The position numbers were made by a program, and so were the translations under genes. A model generated the notes under the pieces. The model saw only the letters and a program-made list of their open reading frames with translations. It was not told where the DNA came from and made no database searches. A DNA stretch of 25,512 bases from an uncultured Collinsella sp. (GTDB lineage: Bacteria; Actinomycetota; Coriobacteriia; Coriobacteriales; Coriobacteriaceae): positions 1 through 25,512 of the forward strand of contig URIE01000010.1 of NCBI GenBank assembly GCA_900547805.1, read 5' to 3'. Shown here piece by piece: positions 6,819 through 13,698 of this stretch. Position 1 is the stretch's first letter; each line of letters starts with the position of its first letter.

Positions 6819-7925
6819 CTATGCCTGCTTGCCTGCGTCGGCCGGGAAGGTTATGCCGGCCTGCTGGCGCACGGCATCCATGATGCGCAGTGAGACGAGT
6901 GTGACATCGCGGTAGTGGCCAAGCTCGTGGCGTCCCGCCGGGGTCTCCCAAATCTCTTCCTTAACGTTATCGATGCCGCCGATGGCGGTGATAAAGTCTG
7001 TGAGTTCGTATTCCATAGTGTTGCTCGATTTGGGCAGGTCGAGCACGTGGCCGTTCTCGCCCTGTTCGCGCGGTGCCTCGGTCGCCGAGCCGCGTACGAC
7101 GTCGCCGCGATAGTCGATGCGGACGTTGCGGGGCGTGGACAGATGGTCGATCTGGATAGTGCCACGCTCGCCTTCGATCTGCGAGGGCAGCAGGTCATTC
7201 GTAATTTTGGAGTGCGCGAGCTCGACGGAGATGCGGCCACCGCCGTAGCTGGCGAGGATGGAACCGCAGCCGTCGATGGGGCCGTGCGTGAGCTGTCGCG
7301 TGGTGGGGTCGAGCAGAGTAGTCATGCTCGTAAGGCCGGAGGGCATGCCGAAAATCTCGACCATGGGCTCGACGGTGTAGACGCCAATGTCCATGAGGGA
7401 ACCCGATGCCATATTGCAGTCGAAGATATTGGTGGCGCGTCCCGCGAGAATCTCGTTGTAGCGCGAGGAATACTTGCCAAAGCGCAATGAGGCGCGGCGG
7501 ATGGGGGCGATCTCGCCCAGGGCGTCCTCGATGGCGTGGAAGGCGGGATCGTGAAGGGGACGCATGGCCTCGAGGGCCACGACACCTGCTGCCTCGGCAG
7601 CGCGGAAGACTTCCAGCGCCTGCGCTTCGGTGGCGCAGAACGGCTTTTCGACGATGACGTGCTTGCCACCGGCGATGCAGGCAAGGGCCTGCTCGTAGTG
7701 GAGCGCATTGGGGCTGCCGATGTAGACGGCGTCGACGTCGTCGGCGGACGCAAGCTCGTCAAGTGCGGTGAAGTTACGCTCGCCGCCGTGTTCGGCGGTA
7801 AAGGCGGCGCCGCGCTCGGCATCGCGCGAGAGCGTGCCCACAAACGCGGCTTGGTCGTTGGCGTTGACGACCTGGATAAAGTCGTCGGTAATCATGGATG
7901 TGCCGATGGTCGCTATACGCAGCAT
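6819..7925 (-). CDS. Gfo/Idh/MocA-family NAD(P)-dependent oxidoreductase
   Basis: The 368-residue protein has an N-terminal Rossmann domain starting LRIATIGTSMITDDF, a hydrophobic strand VDAVYIGSPNALHYEQAL and the family-typical VIVEKPFC with its lysine. A C-terminal alpha/beta substrate-binding domain follows, including GSLMDIGVYTVEP. Members oxidise or reduce sugars, inositols and related polyols with a tightly bound nicotinamide cofactor; the actual substrate is not evident. AGGGGG precedes the ATG at 7925. That purine run (7930-7937) is complementary to CCCCCTCG thirty bases further upstream on the same strand, which could mask the site. It is translationally coupled to the acylphosphatase downstream and lies behind rnhA on the same strand. 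Confidence 0.9.
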   Translation of the reverse strand: MLRIATIGTSMITDDFIQVVNANDQAAFVGTLSRDAERGAAFTAEHGGERNFTALDELASADDVDAVYIGSPNALHYEQALACIAGGKHVIVEKPFCATEAQALEVFRAAEAAGVVALEAMRPLHDPAFHAIEDALGEIAPIRRASLRFGKYSSRYNEILAGRATNIFDCNMASGSLMDIGVYTVEPMVEIFGMPSGLTSMTTLLDPTTRQLTHGPIDGCGSILASYGGGRISVELAHSKITNDLLPSQIEGERGTIQIDHLSTPRNVRIDYRGDVVRGSATEAPREQGENGHVLDLPKSSNTMEYELTDFITAIGGIDNVKEEIWETPAGRHELGHYRDVTLVSLRIMDAVRQQAGITFPADAGKQA

Positions 7926-8000
7926 GTATCCCCCTCGTGCCGTTCGGTTTACAGGATGAGTGTAGCGCGAGGGGGCAGGAAATAGCGTGCGAAAACGCCG

Positions 8001-8486
8001 TTACAGGTCGCTCTCGTTAAAGCCGGTATCGATATCGAGGTTGCTGCCGTCGGCCGCCGTGGTGGCGAGCTCATCGCAGCGTTCGTTGAGCTCGTGGCCG
8101 GCGTGACCCTTAACCCAGATGAACTCAACCTTGTGCTTGCTTTTGGCGGTGAGTAGGCGCTCCCACAGGTCGCGGTTCTTGACGGGCTGCTTGTTGGCGG
8201 TTTTCCATCCGCGCTTTTTCCAGCCGTCGATCCAGTGCTTGTTAAAGGCGTTGACGACGTACTGCGAATCGGAATGGACCTCGACCTCGCAGGGGCGGTT
8301 AAGTGCCTCGAGCGCCACGATGACCGCCATGAGCTCCATGCGGTTGTTGGTGGTCTTGGCGTAGCCGCGCGAAAGCTCGGAGGTGAAGGTCTTGCCGGCG
8401 GGGTTGGTGTATTTGAGCACGGCGCCGTAGCCGCCGCGTCCCGGATTTGATCGGGCCGAGCCGTCGGTATAGATGATGACCTTCAC
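8001..8486 (-). CDS. rnhA: Ribonuclease HI
   Basis: RNase HI cleaves the RNA strand of RNA-DNA hybrids, removing R-loops and primers. The 161-residue product carries the whole catalytic set: the aspartate of IIYTDGSARSNPG, the glutamate of NNRMELMAV, the aspartate of VHSDSQYVV, and GHAGHELNERCDELA with the final aspartate. The basic handle region (KHWIDGWKKRGWKT) is present as in the Escherichia coli enzyme. I chose the GTG at 8484-8486, with GAAAGGA eight bases upstream. An in-frame ATG at 8537 would add 17 residues that precede the usual start of the fold. A short hydrophilic tail follows the catalytic domain. Confidence 0.95.
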   Translation of the reverse strand: MKVIIYTDGSARSNPGRGGYGAVLKYTNPAGKTFTSELSRGYAKTTNNRMELMAVIVALEALNRPCEVEVHSDSQYVVNAFNKHWIDGWKKRGWKTANKQPVKNRDLWERLLTAKSKHKVEFIWVKGHAGHELNERCDELATTAADGSNLDIDTGFNESDL

Positions 8487-8585
8487 GGGCTTCCTTTCGT
8501 TGGGTACGTTTCGTGTGAGTGACCATTGTAGCGCCATGCCCGCCGGGGGCTAGCAATCTACGATTTCTACCCCGTCTTCCGACAG

Positions 8586-9488
8586 TTAGTTGGCATGGAT
8601 GATGCGGTTGAGCTCGTCGAGGTATTGCTGCAAGAGGGGAGAGGGCTTGCGCTCGTCGTGCATGATATAGCCTACGTGCATCGTTGGGGCGTCTGCTAAC
8701 GGGATCGATGCCATACCCCATTGCATTTCATTGGAGAGGACACCGGTCGACAGGGTGTAGCCGTTCGACGTGATAAGTAAGTTAGTAAGTGTTCCGCGGT
8801 CCGAGATTCGTATGTTGCGGTCGCAAGGGATATAGCTAAAAGGTTCCTCGGCGTAATAGAAGGAGTTTGAGGTTCCCTGCTCAAAGCTGTAGCGCGTATA
8901 TGGTGTGAGGTCGGCAAGGGACAGCTGCGGGCGGCGGGCAAGCGGGTGGCGCTCGCTAACGAAGACGTGGACCGTCGCGTCGAAGAGGGGATGGAAGCTC
9001 GCGCGCGCATCGGCAAAAGCCTTCTGCAGAACGCGGGCGTTAAAGTCGTCCAGATAGAGGATGCCGATGTCGCTGCGAAATGCGCGGACGTCATCGATGA
9101 TCTGCGATGTGGTGGTCTCGCGCATGATGAACTCGAACTTGCTGTCGCGGCAGCGCTCGACTACGTTGACAAAGGCCTCGACCGAAAAGGCGTAGTGCTG
9201 GGCGGAAATGGCGAGGCGGGCTTGCGGGGTACCGCCGTCCTCGTAGCGGGCCTCGAGCATGTCGGCCTGCTCTACGACCTGGCGTGCATAACCCAAAAGC
9301 TCGGTGCCGTCGTTGGTGAGTGCAACACCGCGGCTAGAGCGCGTAAAGATTTCGATATGGAGTTCCTGTTCCAGGCTTTTGACGGCGTTTGAGATGTTGG
9401 ACTGAGCGGTATAGAGGCGCTGAGCTGCGGCGTTGATTGAGCCGGACTCTGCCACGGCAATCAGAAAACGAAGCTGCTGAAGGGTCAT
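8586..9488 (-). CDS. LysR-family transcriptional regulator, probable regulator of metY
   Basis: This 300-residue protein has the N-terminal winged helix-turn-helix of LysR regulators (MTLQQLRFLIAVAESGSINAAAQRLY, then NISNAVKSLEQEL) and a C-terminal periplasmic-binding-protein-like effector domain. GAAAGG is nine bases before the ATG at 9488. The ATG at 9497 directly abuts that site and is less likely. The gene is transcribed divergently from metY, the usual arrangement for a LysR regulator and its target, and an ATTG-N11-CAAT box sits over the metY -35 element. By position it may sense a sulfur metabolite such as O-acetylserine or homocysteine, as CysB and MetR do. That is inference. Confidence 0.92.
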   Translation of the reverse strand: MTLQQLRFLIAVAESGSINAAAQRLYTAQSNISNAVKSLEQELHIEIFTRSSRGVALTNDGTELLGYARQVVEQADMLEARYEDGGTPQARLAISAQHYAFSVEAFVNVVERCRDSKFEFIMRETTTSQIIDDVRAFRSDIGILYLDDFNARVLQKAFADARASFHPLFDATVHVFVSERHPLARRPQLSLADLTPYTRYSFEQGTSNSFYYAEEPFSYIPCDRNIRISDRGTLTNLLITSNGYTLSTGVLSNEMQWGMASIPLADAPTMHVGYIMHDERKPSPLLQQYLDELNRIIHAN

Positions 9489-9547
9489 CGACGCCATCCT
9501 TTCGATTGCTATCTATAAAACCGATAACAGGTTAGCGCTTTTAAGTG

Positions 9548-9566
9548 ATTGACCGAGCGAAACAAT
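9548..9566. promoter_or_regulatory. LysR-type operator (ATTG-N11-CAAT)
   Basis: ATTG at 9548-9551 and CAAT at 9563-9566, separated by 11 bases, exactly fit the T-N11-A dyad recognised by LysR-type regulators. The site overlaps the -35 element of the metY promoter and lies between the divergent LysR gene and metY. A second dyad, GAGC-N8-GCTC, occupies 9555-9570 inside the promoter spacer. Confidence 0.6.
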
Positions 9567-9577
9567 GCTCGTACTAT
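9549..9577 (+). promoter_or_regulatory. metY promoter
   Basis: TTGACC at 9549-9554 and TACTAT at 9572-9577 are separated by exactly 17 bases, a good vegetative sigma-70-type promoter. Transcription would start near 9584, giving a leader of roughly 178 bases before metY. Confidence 0.7.
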
Positions 9578-9630
9578 TCAAAACACACAAAGGCGGTAGG
9601 TAATTAAACCGACCACGGAACCGGGATGCG

Positions 9631-9761
9631 AAAGGAGGCCCGCATATGAATTGCTTACCAAGACGAATGCCGGGCTCCTGTTTGCGCCCGTCGGCGTGAT
9701 CAGGAGACAGCGACTTACTCCTCTCTAATTTATTTACTTTTGTTCGATCAAGGAGATCATC
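9631..9761 (+). promoter_or_regulatory. Putative cysteine-responsive attenuator in the metY leader
   Basis: The leader contains alternating complementary segments: AGGAGGCCCG (9633-9642, also the leader-ORF ribosome site), CGGGCTCCTG (9671-9680), CAGGAG (9701-9706), CTCCT (9718-9722) and AGGAG (9751-9755, the metY ribosome site). Segments 1:2 can form nine base pairs with one bulge. Segments 2:3 form a near-continuous 14-bp hairpin, CTCCTG/CAGGAG plus CGCC/GGCG around a CGTC loop. Segment 4 can pair with 3 or with the metY ribosome site. These foldings exclude each other, and a 17-codon ORF with two Cys codons runs through segment 2. The arrangement suggests translational control by ribosome stalling; the mechanism is inferred. 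Confidence 0.55.
9646..9699 (+). CDS. 17-codon leader peptide ORF upstream of metY
   Basis: An ATG at 9646 is preceded at ideal distance by AAAGGAGG (9631-9638). It opens a frame encoding MNCLPRRMPGSCLRPSA, ending with TGA at 9697-9699, 62 bases before metY. The ribosome site is as strong as any in the window, which argues for real translation. Cys is at positions 3 and 12 and Met at 1 and 8, suiting a sensor of charged tRNA-Cys (or tRNA-Met) ahead of a sulfur-assimilation gene. The second Cys codon (9679-9681) lies inside the segment that can form either of two alternative hairpins. It could still be a chance ORF; conservation in relatives would decide. Confidence 0.55.
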   Translation: MNCLPRRMPGSCLRPSA

Positions 9762-11072
9762 ATGAGCCAGTTCATCAACAACCCCGAGCACACCTTTGGT
9801 TTCGATACCCTGCAGCTGCACGTTGGCCAGGAGAGCGCCGATCCCGCATCCGACTCCCGCGCCGTGCCTATCTACCAGACCACGAGCTATGTGTTCCGCA
9901 ACTCCCAGCACGCCGCCGACCGCTTTGGTCTTGCCGACGCCGGTAACATCTACGGCCGTCTGACCAACTCCACCCAGGGCGTCTTCGAGGACCGTATCGC
10001 CGCACTCGAGGGTGGTGTGGCAGGTCTTGCCGTCGCCTCCGGTGCTGCTGCCATCACCTATACCCTGCAGGCTCTTGCCCAGGCCGGTGACCACGTGGTG
10101 GCTCAGAAGACCATCTACGGTGGCTCCTACAACTTGCTGGAGCATACACTCTCCCAGTTTGGCGTCGAGACCACCTTCGTCGATGCCCACAACCTGGACG
10201 AGGTCGAGGGCGCCATCAAGGACAACACCACGGTCATCTATCTCGAGACGCTCGGCAACCCCAACTCCGACATCCCCAACATCGACGCCATCTCCGAGAT
10301 CGCCAAGAAGCACGGTCTGCCGGTTGTCGTCGACAACACCTTCGGCACCCCGTATCTGTTCCGTCCGCTGGAGCATGGTGCCAACATCGTCGTCCACTCC
10401 GCAACCAAGTTCATCGGCGGCCACGGCACCTCGCTGGGCGGCGTGATCGTCGACGGCGGTAACTTCGATTGGAAGGCGAGCGGAAAGTACGCCCAGATCG
10501 CTGAACCCAACCCCTCCTACCACGGCGTCTCGTTTGCCGAGGCTGCCGGTCCCGCCGCCTTCGCAACCTATGTCCGCGCTATCCTGCTGCGTGACGAGGG
10601 CGCCTGCATCAGCCCGTTCAACGCCTGGGTCCTGCTCCAGGGCACCGAGACTCTGTCGCTGCGCGTTGACCGTCATGTCGAGAACACCAAGAAGGTCGTT
10701 GAGTTCCTGACCGGTGACAGCCATGTTGCCAAGGTGAACCACCCGAGCCTGCCTGAGCACCCCGACCATGAGCTCTACAAGCAATATTTCCCCAACGGCG
10801 GTGCCTCGATCTTTACCTTTGAGATTAAGGGTGGCCAGGAGGCCGCCTGGAAGTTCATTGATCATCTGCAGGTGTTCTCGCTGCTCGCCAACGTGGCCGA
10901 CGTCAAGTCGCTCGTCGTGCATCCGGCTACCACCACGCACTCCCAGCTCTCTGCCGAGGAGCTCGCCGAGCAGAACATCACGCCCTCCACGATCCGTCTT
11001 TCCATCGGTACCGAGAACGCCGAGGATATCATTTGGGATCTGAAGCAGGCCTTCGCCGCGCTGGACGAGTAA
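9762..11072 (+). CDS. metY: O-acetylhomoserine sulfhydrylase / aminocarboxypropyltransferase
   Basis: This PLP enzyme makes homocysteine (or cysteine) by replacing the acetyl group of O-acetylhomoserine (or O-acetylserine) with sulfide. The 436-residue length fits MetY rather than the shorter cystathionine gamma-synthases. Visible motifs are YGRLTNSTQ near residue 64, the cofactor-binding VASGAAA, LETLGNPNSDIPNI, VVDNTFGTPYL, and the PLP-binding Lys216 in HSATKFIGGHG. The C-terminus has the family-typical VKSLVVHPATTTHSQL and STIRLSIGTENAEDI. AAGGAG precedes the ATG at 9762. Expression is probably controlled at two levels: the divergent LysR regulator and the leader described separately. A strong terminator ends the unit. 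Confidence 0.94.
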   Translation: MSQFINNPEHTFGFDTLQLHVGQESADPASDSRAVPIYQTTSYVFRNSQHAADRFGLADAGNIYGRLTNSTQGVFEDRIAALEGGVAGLAVASGAAAITYTLQALAQAGDHVVAQKTIYGGSYNLLEHTLSQFGVETTFVDAHNLDEVEGAIKDNTTVIYLETLGNPNSDIPNIDAISEIAKKHGLPVVVDNTFGTPYLFRPLEHGANIVVHSATKFIGGHGTSLGGVIVDGGNFDWKASGKYAQIAEPNPSYHGVSFAEAAGPAAFATYVRAILLRDEGACISPFNAWVLLQGTETLSLRVDRHVENTKKVVEFLTGDSHVAKVNHPSLPEHPDHELYKQYFPNGGASIFTFEIKGGQEAAWKFIDHLQVFSLLANVADVKSLVVHPATTTHSQLSAEELAEQNITPSTIRLSIGTENAEDIIWDLKQAFAALDE

Positions 11073-11132
11073 GGCGACTTGTGCAAGGACCCCTTGCGAC
11101 TCGATAGGTATAACTGCATAAAATGCCTGCTC

Positions 11133-11173
11133 AAGGCGCCTGTGCGAACAATGGTTGCACAGGCGCCTTTTTT
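11133..11173 (+). terminator. Intrinsic terminator after metY
   Basis: AGGCGCCTGTGC (11134-11145) pairs perfectly with GCACAGGCGCCT (11157-11168) around an 11-base loop, followed by five further T residues. It is a textbook rho-independent terminator 61 bases after the metY stop. Confidence 0.95.
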
Positions 11174-11384
11174 GCATAGAACGGGTGCAAAAACAGGGTT
11201 TTTGACACGCTTTATGCATTCGAGTTGTGGAAAACTCCTGTTGAGAGGATGTGAGTTTTACGCAATTGACGTGCGCCTTTTGAGTAAAACCGCAGGTCGC
11301 GATTTGCTCGGGGTACTATGCAGCGCGATCGAATCACACGCAGCTCAAACGCAGCAAAAACGCACTACGGAGGTTTCCAGCTAC

Positions 11385-12161
11385 ATGAGGATCGATTCAC
11401 GAAAACCGAAAGCCGCCGCCCTTTCCGCCGCTCTGACCGTGGCACTTTTGGCGGGCGCCGGTGCAACTGATGCCCACGCCGCAACACTGTCCGATACGGT
11501 TGGATCTACGCCGTCCGAGACGACGCTTGTACAGCCCGTTGACTATCGCGGCGATGGTTATGGTTCCATGCAGGAGTGGAACGCCTCGATGGAGGCCAAG
11601 CGCGATTCCCTGGAGATGCGCGCTCAGATCATTATGAATATGTATGGCGACTATGCTACCGATGACGAGCGCGCTGTGTTGCAGGGCTGCATCGACGGTG
11701 CGGGTGGCCTGTTGACGATGGGGGAGGTCGACGCCAAGTCGACCGAGCTCGACGAGCTTCGCTCCACGCTTGAGGATGTCAAGCGTGAGGCGCTCGAGGC
11801 TGCCGCCGCCGAGGCGGAGGCTGCCGAGGCCGCTCAGGCTTCGTACTACAACGCCGGTTACACTCCGTCCTACGCGTCTGCCGCGTCCTGCGCGAACGGA
11901 TCGGGCCTGACGCGCTCTGCGGGTGTCAATAACTACAACGGACGCCGCGAGACCTATTACAGTAGCAACGTGCTTTATCACTATCGCACGGGCGAATGGA
12001 CTCAGGATTCTGAGGGCTTCTGGCGCGATTCCGACGGCTATTACGTTGTTGCCGCGGGCGATATGGCCCAGGGCTCGACCTTTACGGGCTCCAAGGGTGA
12101 TTGCAAGGTCTATGACTCCGGCTGCGCTGCCGGAACCACCGACTACTACACCGGTTGGTAA
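11385..12161 (+). CDS. Secreted protein with C-terminal double-psi beta-barrel-like domain
   Basis: The 258-residue product begins with a basic n-region and hydrophobic stretch (AAALSAALTVALLAGAGA) and a likely signal peptidase site after DAHA at residue 32, so it should be exported. The middle is polar, with an Ala/Glu-rich, probably helical or coiled segment around residues 120-150. The C-terminus (GVNNYNGRRETYYSS, then DSDGYYVVAAGD and KVYDSGCAAGTTDYYTGW) resembles the 3D/RlpA-like beta-barrel domain of cell-wall proteins of anaerobic Gram-positives, often found next to peptidoglycan-acting modules. No catalytic module is visible. GGAGG lies 11 bases before the ATG at 11385. The 211-base gap upstream holds a GTTTTAC/GTAAAAC dyad but no convincing promoter. 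Confidence 0.75.
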   Translation: MRIDSRKPKAAALSAALTVALLAGAGATDAHAATLSDTVGSTPSETTLVQPVDYRGDGYGSMQEWNASMEAKRDSLEMRAQIIMNMYGDYATDDERAVLQGCIDGAGGLLTMGEVDAKSTELDELRSTLEDVKREALEAAAAEAEAAEAAQASYYNAGYTPSYASAASCANGSGLTRSAGVNNYNGRRETYYSSNVLYHYRTGEWTQDSEGFWRDSDGYYVVAAGDMAQGSTFTGSKGDCKVYDSGCAAGTTDYYTGW

Positions 12162-12189
12162 TCTGCCATAAGCAAAATAGGTACATGAT

Positions 12190-12240
12190 GGGCGGACGTC
12201 TTTACTGAGCTTTTAGGCAACGTAAAGCCGCCCGTTCTTT
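12190..12240 (+). terminator. Terminator after the secreted-protein gene
   Basis: GGGCGG (12190-12195) with CCGCCC (12228-12233) and, inside, CTTTAC (12200-12205) with GTAAAG (12222-12227) form a 12-bp stem with a 4-base bulge, followed by GTTCTTTAT. It starts 29 bases after the stop codon at 12161. Confidence 0.75.
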
Positions 12241-12350
12241 ATGTGCGTTTGAGTTAACAGAGCCCTTACCGTGGCGGTACGCTGGGCGTATGGATGCGGG
12301 GCACACTAGTTCATGAGTAATAAGGTCTTTCTCGTGGAGGAAGTGGTCTT

Positions 12351-12557
12351 GTGAACGCTCGAGATATCGCCGTTGCCGCCATTGCATTGACGCTTGGTTG
12401 CCTTGGTCCTACGGCCGCGCTCGTCGCAGGTGTGCAGGGGTCTTGTGGGGCTGCCTCTATTGTGGTCGGCGCGTTGATCGCGGCCGCGCTGCTGGGAAGT
12501 GCGGGTGTAGTCCTTTGTCGCGACGATGAGGACGAGGTGCCGGAGTCGCAACGCTAG
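12351..12557 (+). CDS. Small two-helix membrane protein of unknown function
   Basis: The 68-residue product has two hydrophobic segments, about residues 6-27 (VAAIALTLGCLGPTAALVAG) and 33-56 (AASIVVGALIAAALLGSAGVVL), and a short acidic tail, DDEDEVPESQR. I do not recognise the family. The GTG start at 12351 has GGAGG ten bases upstream (12336-12340), which supports real translation. A weak promoter-like pair, TTAACA (12254) and TACGCT (12278) with an 18-base spacer, precedes it. It stands alone between two terminator-like hairpins and converges with panE. It could be a small envelope or stress peptide; function is unknown. Confidence 0.6.
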   Translation: MNARDIAVAAIALTLGCLGPTAALVAGVQGSCGAASIVVGALIAAALLGSAGVVLCRDDEDEVPESQR

Positions 12558-12594
12558 CTGTTGTGAGATTGGCCGCCGGTCATAGATGAAGATG

Positions 12595-12633
12595 AAGGCC
12601 GCCGCAGGGGAAAGGTTCCCTTGCGGCGGCCTT
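12595..12633. terminator. Hairpin between convergent genes, probable bidirectional terminator
   Basis: AAGGCCGCCGCA (12595-12606) and TGCGGCGGCCTT (12622-12633) are perfect complements, and GGGGAA/TTCCC extends the stem inward. It lies between the small membrane protein gene (+) and panE (-). The T tails are short in both directions (TTGCTGTT on the plus strand). Confidence 0.75.
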
Positions 12634-12666
12634 GCTGTTAAGGCTGCTGAATGCGGCGCGTTGGCG

Positions 12667-13581
12667 CTACCAGCTTTTCTCGATATCGCGGATGCGCCGA
12701 TAGAGCCACTCGTTTTGCGGTGCCTGGATATGGTGTTTGGCTGCGAGGCGGCAGATGGTGCCCGCGAACTCCTCGACTTCGGTTTTTCGTTGTGCGATGC
12801 GGTCCTGCGCCATCGAGGGCATACCGGCGGGGTCGATTCCCTCGATGAGGTGCACCATTTGCGTCAGGTCTGCTTCGGTCAGCTCAACGCCCTCGGCATT
12901 GGCGACCGCAAGCGTTTCGCGCATGGCGGAAACAAAGCAGCAACGCTGCTCGGAGCCCGGCTCCGTGGCGCTTCCGTAGGTCCCGCCGTAGGCCATGCAG
13001 GTCTGGTTGATGCCGTCGTTGAGCATGAGTTTGGCCCACATGCGGTGCGCAATGTCGCGCTCGACGGTATGGGCGATGCCGCAGCGCGTGTAGAGCCCGT
13101 CGATAGCGGCGACGGTTGCGGGGTCCGTGCCGGCCGCCGCGCCAAAGCGGATCTCGCCCGCATTGGTAAAGGTGAGCGCGCCGTTGAGGAACATGGCGTC
13201 CATGCCCTGGCAGATACCAAGAACGGTGTGCTCCCAGCCAAAGCGTTCGGCAATCTTTTGCTCGCTCGTAATGCCGTTGCACAGCGAGGCGATGAGCGTG
13301 TTGGGTCCCACGACACGCTCCATAGTCTTGAGTGCTTGGTCGAGACCGGTGGTCTTGACTGTCAGGATGACCAGATCGGCGGGCGTCGCCTCGCTGGCGC
13401 GGACGGACGTGAGATCGCAAGGCTTTCCGTTGACGGTGAGCGCATTGCCCGCGTGACGCTCAAAACGGGCGTCATCCATAACGTATTCGACGGCGTCATT
13501 GCCGAGGGCCTTGGCAATCATGCTGCCGTAGAGCAGGCCGACGCCGCCCTTGCCGATAAAGGCGACCTTGTTGATCTGCAT
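12667..13581 (-). CDS. panE: 2-dehydropantoate 2-reductase (ketopantoate reductase)
   Basis: The enzyme reduces ketopantoate to pantoate with NADPH in pantothenate/CoA synthesis. The 304-residue length is typical. The N-terminal Rossmann motif is VAFIGKGGVGLLYG, followed by VKTTGLDQAL with the likely catalytic lysine region, and SLCNGITSEQKIAE. The C-terminal helical domain has RMWAKLMLNDGINQTCMAY with the lysine and asparagine expected in PanE, and PSMAQDRIAQRKTEVEEFAG. GAGGAG lies nine bases before the ATG at 13581. A terminator-like hairpin sits directly upstream of that ribosome site. Paralogues of this family act on other 2-oxo acids, so the substrate is likely but not certain. Confidence 0.85.
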   Translation of the reverse strand: MQINKVAFIGKGGVGLLYGSMIAKALGNDAVEYVMDDARFERHAGNALTVNGKPCDLTSVRASEATPADLVILTVKTTGLDQALKTMERVVGPNTLIASLCNGITSEQKIAERFGWEHTVLGICQGMDAMFLNGALTFTNAGEIRFGAAAGTDPATVAAIDGLYTRCGIAHTVERDIAHRMWAKLMLNDGINQTCMAYGGTYGSATEPGSEQRCCFVSAMRETLAVANAEGVELTEADLTQMVHLIEGIDPAGMPSMAQDRIAQRKTEVEEFAGTICRLAAKHHIQAPQNEWLYRRIRDIEKSW

Positions 13582-13597
13582 GTGAATCATCTCCTCA

Positions 13598-13625
13598 CAA
13601 AAAGGCGCCCGCGTGCGGGGCGCCT
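13598..13625 (-). terminator. Terminator-like hairpin just ahead of the panE ribosome site
   Basis: AGGCGCCC (13603-13610) and GGGCGCCT (13618-13625) pair perfectly around a 7-base loop, and on the minus strand the stem is followed by five T residues. It would end transcription from the upstream 64-codon gene. The T run stops only a few bases before the panE GAGGAG site, so panE mRNA must either start at or inside this element or read through it. A TACAAT -10-like box occurs just upstream at about 13632-13637 on the minus strand. Confidence 0.7.
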
Positions 13626-13698
13626 GGTGGATTGTATGCCGCTGGAGCATGTAGCGTGCACCGGAGGCGGAATTTAGAAGAACAAAACGCATGGGAAC

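Noticed and set aside
9584..9761. SAM riboswitch or T-box in the metY leader
   Set aside because: I looked for the SAM-I core and the T-box sequence and found neither. The repeated AGGAG/CTCCT layout with a small ORF explains the structure better.
9513..11219. A 568-codon open frame on the minus strand opposite metY
   Set aside because: It mirrors metY codon by codon in a GC-rich gene, has no recognisable domain and runs through the metY leader and terminator. metY on the plus strand is unmistakable.
12586..13677. A 363-codon plus-strand frame opposite panE
   Set aside because: panE on the minus strand has full motifs and a ribosome site. The plus frame begins in a terminator hairpin and matches no family.
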